Shown here one piece after another: positions 4,995 through 5,042 of a stretch of 5,042 bases of DNA. Positions within the stretch are counted from its first letter, which is position 1; each line of letters begins with the position of its first letter. The position numbers and the translations under genes are program-made. The notes beneath the pieces are model-generated. The model saw only the letters and a program-made list of their open reading frames with translations. It was not told the DNA's origin and did no database searches. The DNA comes from Syntrophales bacterium (GTDB lineage Bacteria; Desulfobacterota; Syntrophia; Syntrophales; UBA2210): NCBI GenBank assembly GCA_028715865.1, contig JAQUQY010000118.1, positions 1 through 5,042 of the forward strand. The letters are read 5' to 3'.

Positions 4995-5042
4995 CCCTTG
5001 AGCGTACGTTTTCATGTTCATTGTGACGGGGGTACGTCGCCT
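4995..5042. other. Right-edge sequence with no recognisable gene
   Basis: These last bases follow the two direct repeats and contain no supportable gene. If the repeats mark an insertion-element end, this would be its untranslated leader. The only visible structure is a GTACGT motif occurring twice (5004-5009 and 5032-5037). Confidence 0.3.

Noticed and set aside
4763..5026. 87-codon + strand frame overlapping the hipA remnant
   Set aside because: Out of frame with the clear HipA similarity and running through the terminal repeats; no family features.
1..5042. CRISPR array, tRNA or rRNA genes
   Set aside because: No regularly spaced repeat series, no cloverleaf with acceptor and T-arm consensus, and no rRNA-like conserved stretches were seen on either strand.

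Overview
This window looks like an accessory island of a Gram-negative bacterium. A signal-peptidase-II lipoprotein, a type I restriction-modification gene and two toxin-antitoxin (TA) modules point that way. The mid-to-high GC and the protein style would fit a Desulfobacterota/deltaproteobacterium or other proteobacterium, but nothing in the sequence fixes the taxon. All recognisable genes lie on the + strand, and base composition shifts from block to block: GC-rich methyltransferase genes against a more AT-rich second TA module. That suggests assembly from several sources.

Layout. (1) Positions 1-1391 hold the 3' part of hsdM, a type I N6-adenine DNA methyltransferase cut by the left edge. 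No hsdS specificity gene follows, only a 40-codon unidentified reading frame touching the hsdM stop and a palindromic stretch. (2) Positions 1539-2064 hold a complete TA operon: promoter, ribbon-helix-helix antitoxin, and RelE-type toxin with a TTG start. The toxin stop codon lies inside a 57-bp structure with the architecture of an integron attC site. (3) Positions 2149-2823 hold a second TA operon: promoter and palindromic operator, Phd/YefM antitoxin, ParE-type toxin, then a terminator-like hairpin. (4) Positions 2849-3628 encode a class I SAM-dependent methyltransferase of unknown substrate, followed by a weaker attC-like palindromic element. (5) Positions 3765-4538 encode a lipoprotein whose last codons run into another attC-like hairpin. 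(6) Positions 4596-4953 hold a wrecked hipA kinase gene: the N-terminal start joined out of frame to an internal piece, ending before the catalytic loop. Just after it lie two 20-bp direct repeats resembling the multiple terminal repeats of IS21-type elements.

How it fits together. The restriction gene, the two TA modules and the hipA remnant are typical of a defence or stability island. The main unifying hypothesis is that 1596 to about 4590 is a decayed gene-cassette array: same-strand genes, each followed by a folded palindromic element at or near the stop codon. The element after the first TA module is the best case; the other two are degenerate. No integrase gene or attI is visible here, so this remains an inference. 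The two TA promoters share an ATACAT hexamer at exactly the same place relative to the -35 box, although their antitoxins belong to different fold families. I see no clearly new enzymatic system.
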